The translations under genes were made by a program, and so were the position numbers. The notes beneath the pieces are model-generated. The model was not told the origin of the DNA. It ran no database searches and saw only the letters and a list, made by a program, of their open reading frames with translations. This document shows, one piece after another, positions 15,523 to 24,565 of a DNA stretch of 64,000 nucleotides; the first letter of the stretch is position 1, and each line of letters opens with the position of its first letter. Location: positions 248,001 to 312,000 of the forward strand of contig NZ_JAILYH010000002.1 in the NCBI RefSeq assembly GCF_019793435.1, written 5' to 3'. This stretch comes from Rhizobium redzepovicii (GTDB taxonomy: Bacteria; Pseudomonadota; Alphaproteobacteria; Rhizobiales; Rhizobiaceae).

Positions 15523-15706
15523 TAGACTATGTAAAATACCCTCCGGAAGGTGTTGTAATCCGGCCCGCGTCGCCAGGGGGCATGGCATAGGCTGGGCTTG
15601 CATGTCGCCTGTGCGTTGCGGCAGGGTGGACCTTGCCTTAAAGGAGACCGAGGCTGCTTCCGAAGGTCTTTCGGCAACGGTCTTTCAGGGACCAAGTGTG
15701 TTGTCG

Positions 15707-16570
15707 ATGTCAAAGCCGCGCGCGAAGCTGCCATTCTCCGAAGAGACCTCGCAGGCCATGCTGATCCGCGTCCTGCGCCCGCTGGTCAAACTCGCTCTCG
15801 CTTCCGGTTTTAACTTCACCGCCTTTACCACCGTGCTTCGCCGCCTTTACATCGAAGTGGCGGAGAAGGAATTCGCGCTGCCGAACAAGCAGCAGACGGA
15901 TAGCCGCATCTCGCTCCTGACAGGCATCCACCGCAAGGACGTCAACCGGCTACGCGGACTGGCGCTCGACCCCTCATTCCTCACCGTCGGCGTTTCACAG
16001 ACGAGCCGCATCCTTGCGCGCTGGCTTGCCGACCCGCTCTATTGCGACGCCGAGGACAGGCCGAGCGCCCTGCCCCGAACATCAAGCGACGGCAGTCCGT
16101 CATTCGAGAGCCTGGTGAGCGACATCACCAAAGACGTCCACCCGCGCTCCATCCTGGACGAATGGCTGGACCGAGGTATCGTCGTTCTTGATGAGGACGG
16201 CCGGGTTCAGCTCGACCTCTCATCGATCGTCCCGAATGCCGGGGACGACGCTCGCCGGCATTATTTCACCCGCAACCTTCGTGATCATGTGCAGGCGTCG
16301 GTCATGAACTTGCTGAACGAGCCTCCTCCCTATTTCGAACGCGCCGTTCACTATGACGGCATGTCGCCCGCGCTGGCGGCCCGGCTCGACGAGCTTGCGC
16401 GCCAGGAAAGCATGACGCTGCTCCTGAAGCTCAACAAGATCGCCCATCAGGCGATCAAGGACGATCCCGGCGGCAGCAGCCGCTGGATCGCGGGGCTCTA
16501 TATCATGACCGAGGAACGCGAAACGGATCCTGCGGCAGAAACCGCCTCCAATCAGGAGATCGACGAATGA
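15707..16570 (+). CDS. DUF6502 family protein
   Basis: Predicted cytoplasmic protein of about 287 residues that matches my memory of the DUF6502 family: an N-terminal helical segment (RVLRPLVKLALASGFNFTAF), then ALPNKQQTDSRISLLTGIHR and KDVNRL, which reads like a helix-turn-helix, and a C-terminal helical domain. The family often precedes a DUF5666 gene, as here, with a 4-base overlap (ATGA). The start is uncertain: ATG 15707 is chosen, but GTG 15698 and TTG 15701 are close, and the open frame extends to 15602. The function is unknown; regulation of the exported partner is a reasonable guess. Confidence 0.75.
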   Translation: MSKPRAKLPFSEETSQAMLIRVLRPLVKLALASGFNFTAFTTVLRRLYIEVAEKEFALPNKQQTDSRISLLTGIHRKDVNRLRGLALDPSFLTVGVSQTSRILARWLADPLYCDAEDRPSALPRTSSDGSPSFESLVSDITKDVHPRSILDEWLDRGIVVLDEDGRVQLDLSSIVPNAGDDARRHYFTRNLRDHVQASVMNLLNEPPPYFERAVHYDGMSPALAARLDELARQESMTLLLKLNKIAHQAIKDDPGGSSRWIAGLYIMTEERETDPAAETASNQEIDE

Positions 16571-17637
16571 GCCCGTCGGCGATCTCGAGAAGACAGTTTC
16601 TGCTGGGCGGCATCGCGCTTCAGGTCCTGCGGCCGGAACTTGCCGCCGCGCAGCCGACAGGCACCAGCGATCACGGAATCGGCGGTTCCGGTCTTGCCAT
16701 CCAGGGAGGCGGCGAGAACGAAGATCACGGGATCGGCGGAACCGGTATTGTCGGGACCATCCAGGGTTTCGGCAGCATCATCGTCAACAATATTCACATA
16801 CCGTTCAGCGCGACGACGCCGGTCGAGATCGACGGGCGACGCGTACCCGCGAGCGCGATGAAAGTCGGCCATGTCGCCCGGGTGCTGCTGACCGGAAAGC
16901 GCGCGGCCCGCATTACGATCGTTAGCGAGGTTCAGGGCCGTATCGACCGGATCGATAGGACCGGGATAAGGATACTTTCGCAAACCGTCGACACATCGGG
17001 TTTAGCGACGAAGGGCTTGCGGAAAGGCAAACGGGTCGCCGTGTTCGGCATCCGCAAACCAGACGGCACGATCATTGCCCGGCGTATCGAGCCCCGCTCC
17101 GTGTCCGACGGCGCCCATGTCCGCGGCGTTCCCGTCAAGAGCGGCAACCGCGTCCTGATCGGCGGCCTGTCGCTTGGAAGCACGCATGGCTACCTCGCCG
17201 GCAAACAAACGCTCGTGCGTCTCAAGGCGGTCGCCGACCGATTGGTGATTACGCGCGTTCAGACCGAACCCGTGGTGCCGGGCCTCAAACGCGGCATCGT
17301 CAATATCGAGACCTTCCGGCCAACGGACAGAGGCGAGGCGGGTTCCGGACCCGGGGGGTCACAGTCCGGCTCGATGCGGCTCTCTCCCAATGGTCATGGC
17401 TTCGTCGATATCGGCGTCCGCGATTCAAGCAGAATGACCGGCTTTCCCGGAATGGGTCCCGATGGCTTTGGTTCCCGCCCGCCACACGGCCCTGGGGATG
17501 GGCCGCGGCCCGATCACGCGCCTTTCGGCAGAGGCGGGCCCGGCGGAGATTTTCCCGCTCCGGACAGGCGAGGCCCGCCACCCGGCCCTGGCGGCCCACC
17601 TCCGGGGTCGCCGCCCCCGGATCCGGGTCCGCACTGA
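16567..17637 (+). CDS. Tat-exported DUF5666 protein with proline/glycine-rich tail
   Basis: Protein of 356 residues. The twin-arginine signal SRRQFLLGG is at 7-15, with likely cleavage after LAAA near 28, so it should be exported folded. Two copies of DHGIGG(S/T)G follow. Residues 55-250 form beta-rich DUF5666 repeats (GFGSIIVNNIHIPFSATTPV, then EIDGRRVPASAMKVGHVARV). From about 260 to the end the chain is a low-complexity Gly/Pro/Asp tail, which suggests a surface or matrix role or metal contact. Co-translated with the DUF6502 gene through the ATGA overlap. The function is not known. Confidence 0.8.
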   Translation: MSPSAISRRQFLLGGIALQVLRPELAAAQPTGTSDHGIGGSGLAIQGGGENEDHGIGGTGIVGTIQGFGSIIVNNIHIPFSATTPVEIDGRRVPASAMKVGHVARVLLTGKRAARITIVSEVQGRIDRIDRTGIRILSQTVDTSGLATKGLRKGKRVAVFGIRKPDGTIIARRIEPRSVSDGAHVRGVPVKSGNRVLIGGLSLGSTHGYLAGKQTLVRLKAVADRLVITRVQTEPVVPGLKRGIVNIETFRPTDRGEAGSGPGGSQSGSMRLSPNGHGFVDIGVRDSSRMTGFPGMGPDGFGSRPPHGPGDGPRPDHAPFGRGGPGGDFPAPDRRGPPPGPGGPPPGSPPPDPGPH

Positions 17638-17661
17638 AAACGCAGTCACCCATATTGACAT

Positions 17662-17678
17662 ATGGGAAATTTTCCCAT
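17662..17678 (+). terminator. Hairpin with short T-run after the DUF5666 gene
   Basis: ATGGGAAA-T-TTTCCCAT is followed by TTTATTG, 25-41 bases after the stop codon. The stem is AT-rich with no proper loop. It could be a weak intrinsic terminator or a protein-binding palindrome. Confidence 0.4.
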
Positions 17679-17726
17679 TTTATTGCCCTTGCGAATCCGC
17701 ATTGGGTGATTCCAGGACGGGTTTGC

Positions 17727-17767
17727 CGATTGGCTAACGGGTTCGCCCCACGCCCGCTAGCCAATCG
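17727..17767 (+). terminator. Strong stem-loop after the DUF5666 gene
   Basis: CGATTGGCTAACGGG (17727-17741) pairs with CCCGCTAGCCAATCG (17753-17767) with one mismatch around an 11-base loop. It is the strongest hairpin in the 17638-17878 gap and probably ends the DUF6502-DUF5666 transcript. Confidence 0.5.
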
Positions 17768-17878
17768 CTTGATTTCAAAATTCTTATTAAGACAAACCGC
17801 GTGCACGCGTGCGGCGATGGCCCACCGCTCGATGGCGCCGTCCGAACGAGATCGTCATTGCACAAGAGGAATCAGAAA

Positions 17879-18127
17879 TTGCTTTTGCTGAAACGCGAAC
17901 CGGATATTTCGATCGAGATGGACGAGCCGACCGTCGTCGCGACCTGGGAAAACCGCACGCAAATCATCGAAATCATGCAGAGCGCGCGTGAGATGAGCCA
18001 GGAATTCCAAAATCTTTGGAAGAACAGCGGCGAAACGGGCCGGCTCAGCCAGGACGATACGGATAGATTGGTCGAGCTGCTGCGCGAGATCGGCGACCTC
18101 AATAATACGCTGATGCGATTGGCCTAA
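17879..18127 (+). CDS. Small helical hypothetical protein
   Basis: Predicted 82-residue protein, mostly charged helix: IIEIMQSAREMSQEFQNLWK, later LSQDDTDRLVELLREIGDLN. TTG 17879 is chosen because AAGAGGA lies eight bases upstream; the open frame reaches back to 17801, but that part (MHACGDGPPLDG) looks non-coding. There is no signal peptide or membrane segment. It sits between a terminator and a chemoreceptor gene. I do not recognise a family. The amphipathic pattern would suit a small partner protein. Confidence 0.45.
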   Translation: MLLLKREPDISIEMDEPTVVATWENRTQIIEIMQSAREMSQEFQNLWKNSGETGRLSQDDTDRLVELLREIGDLNNTLMRLA

Positions 18128-18523
18128 CTACCTTCACCGCCTGGTACGCTCGGCCTGACATATCCCACAATGTTCAAGAGCCCACTCGACAATCTCGGCG
18201 ACCGAGCGATTTTCGCGGCGGGCAAGCCGTGCAAGATCACGTGCCTTTACACTTCGTACGGCAGCCGAAGTTCAGTCATATTGATCTCCTCTTCGATGAA
18301 CATAACGCTCATTATTCCCGTCAGCGGGACGAAGATGTTGCTGCCAAAATAGCCGTAGTCTCTGATCCCCCCAATTTTGGACGCCTGTTACTGTCCCATA
18401 CAGGCCAGTCAACTTCTAATCTCCAGAAGAATTAACCATATTTCAGCGTTCGCGCGAAATAATGGGGTACGTAGATCAGGCATCTCGCGAGCGAGAAGCC
18501 AAAAATTATTTGGAGACGGTCCT
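18128..18523. other. Intergenic region upstream of the membrane chemoreceptor
   Basis: 396 bases. It contains a broken antitoxin-like reading frame on the minus strand (18134-18279). Nearer the chemoreceptor there are two short palindromes, TTCGCGCGAA near 18453 and TCTCGC-GA-GCGAGA at 18483-18496, the latter 28 bases before the chosen start. Confidence 0.5.
18134..18279 (-). pseudogene. Possible frameshifted ribbon-helix-helix antitoxin remnant
   Basis: A strong GAGGAG site precedes ATG 18279 on the minus strand. The frame reads MTELRLPYEV and then stops. In another frame the sequence continues at once as KARDLARLARRENRSVAEIV, then EWALEH, to a stop at 18134. Joined, the two parts look like a VapB/RHH-type antitoxin (a beta strand, then LARLARRENRSVAEIVEWAL). 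No toxin gene follows. The small plus-strand gene occupies the place where a toxin would lie. This is short and partly subjective. Confidence 0.35.
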
Positions 18524-20341
18524 TTGGCTTTTACTATTGCCCGTAGCCTGGTGGCATTTGGTGTCGCCGTTTCAGCAGGTCTTTTCATGTCGATCGGGTT
18601 ACAGCAATCGGCCCTCGAACGGCTGAAGGTCAACGGCCCGGTTTACGAGCAGGTCGTCTACGGCAAGGATTTGATCGCCGATATTCTGCCGCCGCCGCTG
18701 TTTGTGGTCGAATCCTACATGTTGTCCTTCGAGGCCAGCAAGTTTCCCGAGCTCACCGACACCAATCTTGCCAAGATCGCCAATCTCAAGGCCGCTTACG
18801 ACGACCGCCGCGCCTATTGGAAAACCACCCAACTACCGCAGGCGTTGAAGGACGAGCTTGAAAACGATGTCATCGCCAAAGGCGACAAATTCTGGGACGT
18901 GATGAACCGCGAGATCATTCCGGCGCTGACCGCCAAAGACGAGGACAAGGCGCATGGTGCGATCGAGCAATTACGCGTCGCCTTCCATTCGCACCAGGAC
19001 GCTGTCGAAAAACTTGTCGCCAATTCCGATGCCTTCCTGAAGGGCGAGGAGCGCAATGCCGCCTCGGAAATCGTCACCTGGACGATCTATGCTGGTGGCG
19101 CTGGCTTCGGATCCTTCGCTTTGCTGCTGGTCGGGCTCTATCTCCTGCGCCGCCGGGCCATCGTGCCGCTCGACGGCATGAAAGCCTATATGGGCAACCT
19201 CGCTGACGGCGATTTTTCGACCGAGGTTCCCTATGCCAGCCGTTCCGACGAGATCGGCGGCATGTCGAAGGCCGTGGCGGTTTTCCGCCGCAACGCGCTC
19301 GAGCGGCAGGACGCGCAAAAGCGCGAGACGGCGCTTCGCGATGCGGAATTTGAACGCGAACGCAGCCAGATGGCCGAAAAGTCCGCCGAAGAGCAGGTCC
19401 GCGAAACGGTGATCGCTCAACTGACCCACGGCTTGGACCAGCTATCGCACGGCAATCTCGATTGCCGGATCGCCACACCCTTTGCCGCCACTTACGAGAC
19501 TTTGCGCGCCAAGTTCAACGACAGCATGGATGCGCTTTGTGCCTCGATGGCCGAGATCGCCCAGACCTCCAAACAAGTGGATAGCGCCTCGGCCGACATT
19601 ACCGGTGCAACCGAGAGCCTCGCATCGCGCACGGAACAGCAAGCCGCGATGCTCGAAGAGGCCACCGCCGCGCTCGGTGAGATGAACGCCAAGGCGAAAG
19701 ACGCCTCCGATCATGCCGGCAAGGCGACCGGCATGATGGCCGAGACCCGCAACAGCGCCGAACATTCGGCGGCCGTCGTCCGCGAAGCGATCGCCGCCAT
19801 GGAACGGATCGAGGGCTCGTCCTCGCAGATCGGCGACATCGTCAACGTCATCGATGAAATCGCCTTCCAGACCAATCTCCTGGCGCTGAATGCGGGGGTT
19901 GAGGCGGCTCGCGCAGGCGAAGCCGGCAAGGGTTTTGCCGTCGTGGCGCAGGAGGTGCGGGAACTTGCCATGCGCTCGGCCAACGCCGCCAAGGAGATCA
20001 GGGCTCTGATTTCCACATCGTCCTCGCAGGTTTCCAACGGGGTGGAGCTTGTCAACCGCACCGGCAAGGCACTTCAGGAAATCGAAGGACAGGTCGAGCA
20101 GGTTGCCGCGCTCATCGCCCGGATCGTGTCCGTATCCTCCGAGCAGGCGGTGGCGATCCGCGAGATCAATGCCTCCGTCAATGCTCTCGACCAAGTGACG
20201 CAACACAACGCGACGATGGCCGTCGAAACCGCTTCGGCCTGCCGCGCGCTCGGCACCCAAACGCAGACATTGGAAGGCGTCGTCAGGCGCTTTCAGATCG
20301 ACGCGGCAGCGAGCATGTCAAGGCCGCGTCAAGCGGCTTGA
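18524..20341 (+). CDS. Methyl-accepting chemotaxis protein, membrane-bound with HAMP
   Basis: Chemoreceptor of 605 residues from TTG 18524, which has TGGAGA seven bases upstream; a longer frame from 18377 lacks a good site. A membrane helix follows the start ([18 protein letters not shown]), then a periplasmic helical sensor of about 170 residues, a second helix ([20 protein letters not shown]), a HAMP domain ([13 protein letters not shown]), a second HAMP-like segment ([17 protein letters not shown]) and the MCP signalling hairpin ([20 protein letters not shown]). Unlike the receptor at 4986-6761 it has no C-terminal DWEEF-like peptide; it ends in SRPRQAA. The ligand is unknown. It ends 12 bases before the convergent eutE gene. 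Confidence 0.93.
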   Translation: MAFTIARSLVAFGVAVSAGLFMSIGLQQSALERLKVNGPVYEQVVYGKDLIADILPPPLFVVESYMLSFEASKFPELTDTNLAKIANLKAAYDDRRAYWKTTQLPQALKDELENDVIAKGDKFWDVMNREIIPALTAKDEDKAHGAIEQLRVAFHSHQDAVEKLVANSDAFLKGEERNAASEIVTWTIYAGGAGFGSFALLLVGLYLLRRRAIVPLDGMKAYMGNLADGDFSTEVPYASRSDEIGGMSKAVAVFRRNALERQDAQKRETALRDAEFERERSQMAEKSAEEQVRETVIAQLTHGLDQLSHGNLDCRIATPFAATYETLRAKFNDSMDALCASMAEIAQTSKQVDSASADITGATESLASRTEQQAAMLEEATAALGEMNAKAKDASDHAGKATGMMAETRNSAEHSAAVVREAIAAMERIEGSSSQIGDIVNVIDEIAFQTNLLALNAGVEAARAGEAGKGFAVVAQEVRELAMRSANAAKEIRALISTSSSQVSNGVELVNRTGKALQEIEGQVEQVAALIARIVSVSSEQAVAIREINASVNALDQVTQHNATMAVETASACRALGTQTQTLEGVVRRFQIDAAASMSRPRQAA

Positions 20342-20353
20342 TTGCCGGCCTCT

Positions 20354-21361
20354 TCAGCCGGTGACGATCGCGACCACGGCGACGCAATCGCCTGATTTGA
20401 CCAGTCCGGGAAAATGCCGGGCGCAGAGGATGCCATCCATGCCGGCGCGGACCTCGTGGGGGGCCACTCCGGTCCGCCCTGTCGGATAGATGCGAGCGAT
20501 GACAGCATCCTTACCGACGGCTTCACCGAGATCGATGACGGGCTCGATCAACCCGCCCTCCTCAGCGAAGGAAAAACACCGGCCGTCCGGCATGTCGAGC
20601 CAGGCCGTCGGACCGATATCGGCGGCGCCCGCAACGATCCCGGCGTGGCGCAGCACGTTCATGGTGCCGCGCTTGGCAATCGCCGCACTCTTGGCCGTAG
20701 CCGTCCCGCCGCCGCCGAGTTCCGTGGTGATGAAGACCTTGCCCATCTCCTCGGCGGCGGTGTCGTACATGCCGACCGCATCGATCTCCAGCATCTTCAT
20801 CGAATAGGGCGCGGCAAAGGCCGTCACATATTCGAACGCCTGCACCTCTTGCTGTTTGTTCGGCAGGATATGGGCCGCACAGAACGGGAGAAAATCGAGC
20901 GTCTTGCCGCCGGAATGAAAATCGAGAACCAGATCGGCCATCGGCAGGAGCACACGCTGGAAATAGTCGGCGATCTTCTGCGTCACCGTGCCGTCCGGAC
21001 GGCCCGGAAAGCTGCGGTTCATGTTGCCCCTGTCGATCGGCGAAGTCCGGGTTCCCGCAAGGAACGCCGGATAATTCATCGCCGGCACGATAATGACGGC
21101 ACCGCGCACCGCCTCGGCCTTCAGCGAGCGGGCAAGGTCGAAAAGCGCGATCGGTCCCTCATACTCGTCGCCGTGATTGCCGCCGGTCAGCAGCGCCGTC
21201 GGCCCTTTGCCGTTCCTGACGACCGTTATCGGGATCATCACGGAACCCCAGGCGGAATCGTCGCGGCTGTAAGGCAGCCTCAGGAACCCGTGCTGGACGC
21301 CTTCGGCGGTGAAATCCACCGTCGCGCTGATCGGCGACGGCCGCAAGCCAATCTCTGTCAT
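20354..21361 (-). CDS. eutE: N-alpha-acetyl-L-2,4-diaminobutyrate deacetylase EutE/DoeB
   Basis: Zinc deacylase of the succinylglutamate desuccinylase/aspartoacylase family (335 residues). Zinc ligands are visible as H63 and E66 in GGNHGDEYEGP and H149 in LDFHSGG; the substrate-binding GNMNRSFPG follows R111. It removes acetate from the ectoine ring-opening product to give L-2,4-diaminobutyrate (family knowledge). It is the last gene of the ehu-eut operon, 7 bases after eutD, with which it is known to form a hydrolase-deacetylase complex in other bacteria. Confidence 0.93.
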   Translation of the reverse strand: MTEIGLRPSPISATVDFTAEGVQHGFLRLPYSRDDSAWGSVMIPITVVRNGKGPTALLTGGNHGDEYEGPIALFDLARSLKAEAVRGAVIIVPAMNYPAFLAGTRTSPIDRGNMNRSFPGRPDGTVTQKIADYFQRVLLPMADLVLDFHSGGKTLDFLPFCAAHILPNKQQEVQAFEYVTAFAAPYSMKMLEIDAVGMYDTAAEEMGKVFITTELGGGGTATAKSAAIAKRGTMNVLRHAGIVAGAADIGPTAWLDMPDGRCFSFAEEGGLIEPVIDLGEAVGKDAVIARIYPTGRTGVAPHEVRAGMDGILCARHFPGLVKSGDCVAVVAIVTG

Positions 21362-21368
21362 GACAGCC

Positions 21369-22550
21369 TCAATCCTTGACCATCAGCCTGCGCGGCACAT
21401 CGGCGAAGCATTCGACGCCGCTTTCGGTGATCAGGATGCTCTCGGTCGTCTCGAAGCCCATGTCGTCGAGCCAGAGGCCGGTCATGAAATGGAAAGTCAT
21501 GCCGGGCTTCAGCTCCGTCCGGTCGCCCGGCCGCAGGCTCATGGTGCGCTCGCCCCAGTCCGGCGGATAGGACAGACCGATCGGGTAACCGGTGCGGTTA
21601 TCCTTGACGATGCCGTATTTCTTCAGCACCGCGAAGAAGGCGTTGGCGATGTCCTCGCAGGTGTTCCCGGGCTTGGCGACGGCAAGACCGGCCTCCATGC
21701 CTTCGAGCGTTGCTTTTTCGGCATCGAGAAAAGCCTGCGTCGGCTTGCCGAGGAAAACGGTGCGCGACAGCGGCAGGTGATAGCGGTTGTAGCAGCCGGC
21801 GATCTCGAAGAAGGTGCCCTCCCCCGTCTTCAACGGCCGGTCGTCCCAGGTCAGATGCGGTGCGGATGCCTCGACGCCGGATGGCAGCAAAGGCACGATC
21901 GCCGGATAATCGCCGCCGATGCCATCGACGCCACGGGTGCCGGCATCATAGATTTCCGCGACCAGATCGCACTTACGCATGCCAACTTCGATTTTGTCGA
22001 AGATGCGGGAATGCATCGCTTCGACAATGCGGGCGGCATTGCGCATATATTTGATTTCGGTCTCGCTCTTGACCGCGCGCTGCCAGTTGACCAGCGCAGT
22101 CGCGTCGACGAAGCGCGCATTCGGCAGATGTTTCTGCAACGCGGCGAAGGCGGCCGCCGAGAACCAGTAATTGTCCATCTCGACGCCGATCGTCAGCTTG
22201 CCGAAGCCGCGCTCCGTCAGGATGCCGGAGAGGTAATCCATCGGATGGCGCTCGGTCGACTGCACGTAATGATCGGGATAGCCGACGATGTTATCGTGCT
22301 TCAGATAGGTGGTGAACTTGGCGCCGTTGGCATCCTGCCCGCGGCCAAACCAGATCGGCTCGCCCTGCGGCGGCACGATCACCGCCTGGTGCACGTAGAA
22401 GGACCAGCCGTCATAGCCGGTCAGCCAGGCCATGTTCGACGGGTCGCTGACAACAAGCAGGTCGACGCCCTTCGCCTCCATGGCGCGCCGTGTCTTTTCC
22501 AGCCGCGCGGCATATTCGCCGAGCGAAAACTTCAGATTGGGCTGGGTCAT
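21369..22550 (-). CDS. eutD: Ectoine hydrolase EutD/DoeA (M24-like)
   Basis: Pita-bread-fold protein of the M24 aminopeptidase/prolidase family (393 residues) that opens the ectoine ring (family knowledge). The usual M24 metal ligands are missing: the first Asp pair region reads FEIAGCYNRYHLPLSRTVF, and the GHGIG histidine segment reads YPIGLSYPPDW. This is typical of ectoine hydrolases and separates them from peptidases. ATG 22550 has AAGGGAAG upstream and starts MTQPNLKFSLGEYAARLEKT; the frame continues upstream to 22919 only as antisense-type shadow. It lies 20 bases after eutC. Confidence 0.93.
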   Translation of the reverse strand: MTQPNLKFSLGEYAARLEKTRRAMEAKGVDLLVVSDPSNMAWLTGYDGWSFYVHQAVIVPPQGEPIWFGRGQDANGAKFTTYLKHDNIVGYPDHYVQSTERHPMDYLSGILTERGFGKLTIGVEMDNYWFSAAAFAALQKHLPNARFVDATALVNWQRAVKSETEIKYMRNAARIVEAMHSRIFDKIEVGMRKCDLVAEIYDAGTRGVDGIGGDYPAIVPLLPSGVEASAPHLTWDDRPLKTGEGTFFEIAGCYNRYHLPLSRTVFLGKPTQAFLDAEKATLEGMEAGLAVAKPGNTCEDIANAFFAVLKKYGIVKDNRTGYPIGLSYPPDWGERTMSLRPGDRTELKPGMTFHFMTGLWLDDMGFETTESILITESGVECFADVPRRLMVKD

Positions 22551-22570
22551 GTTTCTTCCCTTCTTTTCCG

Positions 22571-23563
22571 TCAGCTTTCGAATATGGTCCCGGCCTTTGT
22601 CGCATTGGCGCGGGCAAAGGCGAGGTTGGCAATGGCGGTGTCCTGGATGCCGGTTCCCGTGAGGTCGGCGAAGGTGATCTGGCCGTCGCTGGTCCGTCCC
22701 TGCACCCTGCCAGCGACGATCTGGCCGAGTTCGGCGAAGACGGCATCGGGCGCGACTAGGCCGGCGCCGATTGCATGATGCAACTCGCCGAGACGCCGCG
22801 TCTGCTTCAGGCTGTCGGCGACATAGAGGCCGGCGTCGGCGATGACGGCCGGATCGATCTCGTTCTTGTGCTCCGCATCCGAGCCCATGGCCGTCAGATG
22901 CTGTCCGGGTTCCAGCCAACCGGCCTGAACGATCGGCGCTTCCGAGGGTGTGGTGGTCACGACGATATCGGCGCCGGAGATTGCGCGCCTTGGATCCGAT
23001 ATCGCGGTGACGGGCAAGCCGAGCCTTGCGGTCAGTTCCGCTGCGGCGCTCTCGGCTTTTGCGGCATCACGCGCCCATATTCGGGCTTCGCGGATCGGCC
23101 GCGCCAGCGTCAAGGCTTCAAGCTGCAGCCGCGCCTGCATGCCCGCCCCGAAGACGGCGGCCATGGATGCATTTTCACGCGACAGATATTTGGCCGCGAC
23201 CGCGCCGGCCGCCGCGGTGCGTATGTCGGTGAGATAACCATTGTCCAAGAGCAGTGCCTGTACCAGCCCGGTCCGGCTCGACAACAGCACCATCATGCCG
23301 TTGGTGCTCGGCAGCCCAATCTTGGGATTGTCGAAGAAGCCGGGGCTGATCTTGATCGCGAAGCTTTCGATCCCCGGGATATAGGCCGTCTTCACATCGA
23401 CTTCGCCGCGATGTTCCGGAATGTCGAGTCGCAGGATCGGCGGCATGGCGACGGCCTTGGTCGCAAGCGCTGCAAAGGCCTGCTCGACGCAGGTTACCGC
23501 ATCCAGGTCAAGGCCGATGATTTTCCTGAGCTCCGCTTCCGTCAGAATGATCATCCCGCTCAC
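22571..23563 (-). CDS. eutC: Ectoine utilization protein EutC (ornithine cyclodeaminase-like)
   Basis: 330-residue member of the ornithine cyclodeaminase/mu-crystallin family. The N-terminal lobe carries the substrate pattern (FAIKISPGFFDNPKIGLPST), and the Rossmann fold has GAGMQARLQLEAL near 136. In ectoine clusters EutC is thought to act with EutA and EutB in turning 5-hydroxyectoine into ectoine; the exact reaction is less firmly assigned than for EutD and EutE. It overlaps eutB by four bases (ATGA). Confidence 0.92.
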   Translation of the reverse strand: MSGMIILTEAELRKIIGLDLDAVTCVEQAFAALATKAVAMPPILRLDIPEHRGEVDVKTAYIPGIESFAIKISPGFFDNPKIGLPSTNGMMVLLSSRTGLVQALLLDNGYLTDIRTAAAGAVAAKYLSRENASMAAVFGAGMQARLQLEALTLARPIREARIWARDAAKAESAAAELTARLGLPVTAISDPRRAISGADIVVTTTPSEAPIVQAGWLEPGQHLTAMGSDAEHKNEIDPAVIADAGLYVADSLKQTRRLGELHHAIGAGLVAPDAVFAELGQIVAGRVQGRTSDGQITFADLTGTGIQDTAIANLAFARANATKAGTIFES

Positions 23564-24561
23564 GACCCATCCTCCCCGAACATCGCCGCCTCACCGTTGA
23601 TTACCCGTCGGTGCTGTTCCATGTCGACATTCCGCCCGGACAAGATCGCAACCACAGGACCGCCGGAGCGGATCTTTCCCGCAAGCAGGGCGGCGATGCC
23701 GACCGCACCCGCGCCTTCGACGATCTCCCGCTCGCAGGAATAGGCGTGGCGCATGCCGGCGGCGATTTCCGCCTCCGTCAGCAGGATGACGTCGTCGAGA
23801 AGCGCGCGGCACATGGCGAAGGATACGCGATTGTCGAGGCCGATGCCGCCGCCGAGCGAGTCGGCAAGGCTCGGCCTTTCCTCGACCTGCACCGGCCTGC
23901 CGGCGTCGAGGCTCGCCTTCATCGCCGCACCCCGTTCCATCGTCAGGCCGATCACCTTCGTCTTCGGGCTGACACCCTTGATCGCGGCGGCAACACCCGC
24001 CGCAAGACCGCCGCCGGAGAGAGGCACCAGAACCGTGGCTGCTTCCGGCAAAGCGTCGATAATCTCGAGCCCCAGCGTCCCCTGCCCGGCCACGACAGCC
24101 GGATGGTCGAAGGGCGGGACCATCACCAGCCCCTCCTCGCCAACCAACCGGTCGACCTCTAGCTGCGCCTCGTCCTGCGACAATCCGACGATGCGGATAT
24201 CGGCGCCGAGGCGGCGGATTTCCGAGATCTTGTTCTCCGGCACCAGCTGCGACATGCAGATGGTTGCGACGGCACCTTCAGCTTTCGCCGCATAGGCAAG
24301 CGCACGGCCGTGATTTCCGGTCGAGGCGGCGACGACGCCGCGCGAACGTTCCGTCGGCGACAAGGAGAGTACCGCATTGGTCGCGCCACGCAGCTTGAAG
24401 CTGCCGGTCGTCTGATGATGTTCGAGCTTGAGATGGACAGGTACACCGGCGAAGTCGCCAAGCGATGGCGACTGCATCATCGGTGTTTCGATAACCCGGC
24501 CGGAGATCCGCCGCGCCGCCGCGCGAATACCCTCTAGCGAAACGGGCAAGATGCTCGCCAT
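23560..24561 (-). CDS. eutB: Ectoine utilization protein EutB (threonine dehydratase-like)
   Basis: PLP enzyme of fold type II (333 residues), related to threonine/serine dehydratase. The PLP lysine is K56 in TTGSFKLRGATNAV, and the phosphate-binding loop is SGGGLAAGVAAA. A proposed role is elimination of the hydroxyl group of 5-hydroxyectoine together with EutC and EutA. It lies four bases after eutA and overlaps eutC. Confidence 0.92.
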   Translation of the reverse strand: MASILPVSLEGIRAAARRISGRVIETPMMQSPSLGDFAGVPVHLKLEHHQTTGSFKLRGATNAVLSLSPTERSRGVVAASTGNHGRALAYAAKAEGAVATICMSQLVPENKISEIRRLGADIRIVGLSQDEAQLEVDRLVGEEGLVMVPPFDHPAVVAGQGTLGLEIIDALPEAATVLVPLSGGGLAAGVAAAIKGVSPKTKVIGLTMERGAAMKASLDAGRPVQVEERPSLADSLGGGIGLDNRVSFAMCRALLDDVILLTEAEIAAGMRHAYSCEREIVEGAGAVGIAALLAGKIRSGGPVVAILSGRNVDMEQHRRVINGEAAMFGEDGS

Positions 24562-24565
24562 GATC

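Noticed and set aside
18170..18435. Two short plus-strand frames before the membrane chemoreceptor
   Set aside because: They have poor start contexts and no family features; the minus strand carries a more convincing antitoxin-like remnant there.
21369..22550. Annotation of EutD as an Xaa-Pro aminopeptidase
   Set aside because: The M24 metal ligands are not present, and the gene sits between eutC and eutE, so ectoine hydrolase fits better.
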